From: DATGHS01 sp035307785
GTDB taxonomy: Bacteria; Planctomycetota; Planctomycetia; Gemmatales; Gemmataceae
DNA length: 5,564 nucleotides
Reading direction: 5' to 3'
NCBI GenBank assembly: GCA_035307785.1
Contig: DATGHS010000583.1
Coordinates: forward strand, 1 to 5,564
A program made the position numbers and the translations under genes. Under the pieces are notes generated by a model. It was not told where the DNA came from. It saw nothing but the letters and a program-made list of their open reading frames with translations, and did not search any database. Below are positions 4,546 to 5,564 of this stretch, in pieces (positions within the stretch are counted from its first letter, which is position 1; the number at the start of each line of letters is the position of its first letter).

Positions 4546-5564
4546 ATGGAGCGCGTCGCCATTTCTCCGCGGCCCGACTGGCAACAGCGCGTCGAGTCGG
4601 TCGGCATGCACTTCCACACGATCGACGATAAGCCGTATTGGGACGAGAGCGCCTACTACCGCTTCACGCCGGCCGAAATTGATGAACTGGAAAAAGCCAC
4701 GTATGCACTAGACAAAATGTGTCTCGAAGCGGTCGGGCATGTCATCGACAACCGGCAATTCGAACATTTCAATATCCCGGTGAAGTTTCACGATTTCGTG
4801 GTGGAGAGTTGGGAGACGGAAGAGCGAACGATTTATGGCCGCTTCGATCTGGCCTACGACGGCCAAGGGCCGCCGAAGCTCCTCGAATACAACGCCGATA
4901 CGCCGACCGCGCTTCTTGAAGCGGCCGTGGTGCAATGGTTCTGGATGAAGGATTGCTTCCCCAACGGTGACCAGTTCAACAGCATTCATGACCGGCTGAT
5001 CGAAGCCTGGAAGGACCTGGCGAAAGAGAACCCGGGCCGCGTTACGTTTATTTCGCTTAAGGGGAACATCGAAGATTTCATGACGGTCAATTATCTGCGC
5101 GATACGGCAAATCAGGCGGGGCTGGTCACGCAGTATCTCGCGGTGGAAGACATCGGCTGGCAATCGCTGCGGCACGCGTTTGTGGATATGGAAGAGCGGC
5201 CGATGCCCATCATCTTCAAGCTCTACCCCTGGGAATGGCTGCTGGCCGACGAGTTCGCCCCGCATTTACTGGAAAAGACCACGCGCTGGCTCGAAGCGCC
5301 ATGGAAGATGCTGCTCAGCAACAAGGCGATACTGCCCGTGTTGTGTGAATTGTTTCCCGATAGCCCGTACCTACTGAAATCGTCGTTCCAGCAATTCGCC
5401 ACGAGCTATGTGCGCAAACCGATCCAAGGCCGCGAAGGCGCGAACATTCGGTTGGTGGTCGATGGCCGCACCGAGGTGGAAACCGCCGGCCCATATGGCG
5501 AGCAGCCATGTGTGTATCAAGAATGGAAAGCGCCAGCCAACTTCGACGGCAATTATCCGGTGAT
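4546..5564 (+). CDS. Glutathionylspermidine synthase-family ATP-grasp ligase (YgiC/YjfC-like), 3'-truncated by the window edge
   Basis: The frame stays open from ATG 4546 to the window end, giving 339 residues. E. coli YgiC is about 386, so roughly 45 C-terminal residues are missing. The family forms amide bonds between a carboxylate and an amine using ATP. The N-terminus MERVAISPRPDW closely resembles YgiC. Family blocks in order are YGRFDLAYDG (97-106), with the Arg and Asp used near the reaction centre; KLLEYNADTPTALLEAA (111-127), with Glu and Asn that bind metal/ATP in Gss; GDQFNS (141-146); IIFKLYPWEW (222-231); LSNKAILP (257-264); KPIQGREGAN (291-300), the ATP-grasp glycine-rich loop; and GPYGE (315-319). 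There is no N-terminal CHAP amidase domain as in bifunctional E. coli Gss. YgiC and YjfC are reported not to make glutathionylspermidine, so that activity should not be assumed; the true substrate is open. GGGAG (4534-4538) supports the start. Confidence 0.94.
   Translation, partial: MERVAISPRPDWQQRVESVGMHFHTIDDKPYWDESAYYRFTPAEIDELEKATYALDKMCLEAVGHVIDNRQFEHFNIPVKFHDFVVESWETEERTIYGRFDLAYDGQGPPKLLEYNADTPTALLEAAVVQWFWMKDCFPNGDQFNSIHDRLIEAWKDLAKENPGRVTFISLKGNIEDFMTVNYLRDTANQAGLVTQYLAVEDIGWQSLRHAFVDMEERPMPIIFKLYPWEWLLADEFAPHLLEKTTRWLEAPWKMLLSNKAILPVLCELFPDSPYLLKSSFQQFATSYVRKPIQGREGANIRLVVDGRTEVETAGPYGEQPCVYQEWKAPANFDGNYPV

Noticed and set aside
4349..4711. A 120-codon + strand open frame overlapping the lipoprotein and ligase genes
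   Set aside because: It is Ala/Arg-rich out-of-frame translation of GC-rich coding sequence and conflicts with two better supported genes.
4708..5265. A 185-codon open frame on the minus strand
   Set aside because: It lies entirely antisense to the clearly homologous ATP-grasp ligase, shows no recognisable motif and has a composition expected from the complement of a GC-rich gene.
4546..5564. Annotation as a bona fide glutathionylspermidine synthetase
   Set aside because: The family fold is clear, but the closest relatives I recognise (YgiC/YjfC) are reported to lack that activity and the amidase domain is absent, so only a family-level call is made.

Overview
The window looks like part of a planctomycete chromosome, probably Pirellulales-like. 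The evidence is moderately high GC, a type III glutamine synthetase, repeat families in the gaps that resemble ones I associate with these genomes (from memory, not searched), and a single-repeat DUF350 membrane gene followed by a YgiC/YjfC-type ATP-grasp gene. All six genes lie on the + strand. The first and last are cut by the window edges. No tRNA, rRNA, CRISPR array, transposase or integrase is visible.

Bases 1-3836 hold a nitrogen-assimilation cluster. It starts with the C-terminal part of an Amt ammonium transporter that carries an extra cytoplasmic domain of about 105 residues. A gap follows with a 36-bp repeat in two tandem copies plus an inverted arm. Next come a P-II signal protein of the GlnB/GlnK family, a short hairpin gap, and a full-length 728-residue type III glutamine synthetase (glnN) closed by a strong intrinsic terminator. 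The expected logic is that Amt brings in ammonium, P-II senses 2-oxoglutarate and adenylates and gates Amt, and GSIII fixes ammonium into glutamine. The P-II has Phe in place of the uridylylated Tyr51, and its Shine-Dalgarno sequence lies in one arm of a perfect 8-bp hairpin.

Bases 3837-4025 are a non-coding spacer with a long, nearly perfect inverted repeat (25-nt arms, 23 paired) that resembles a dispersed REP/MITE-like element.

Bases 4026-5564 hold a tight second operon: a 78-residue single-repeat DUF350 membrane protein, an 86-residue Gly/Ser-rich putative lipoprotein ending in a VSRGGFG motif like the tail of E. coli YgiB (DUF1190), and an ATP-grasp ligase of the glutathionylspermidine-synthase family, cut at residue 339. 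The set matches a reduced version of the E. coli yjfL-yjfM-yjfC / ygiB-ygiC neighbourhoods, whose substrate is not established. This is the least understood part of the window and the best candidate for new biology.
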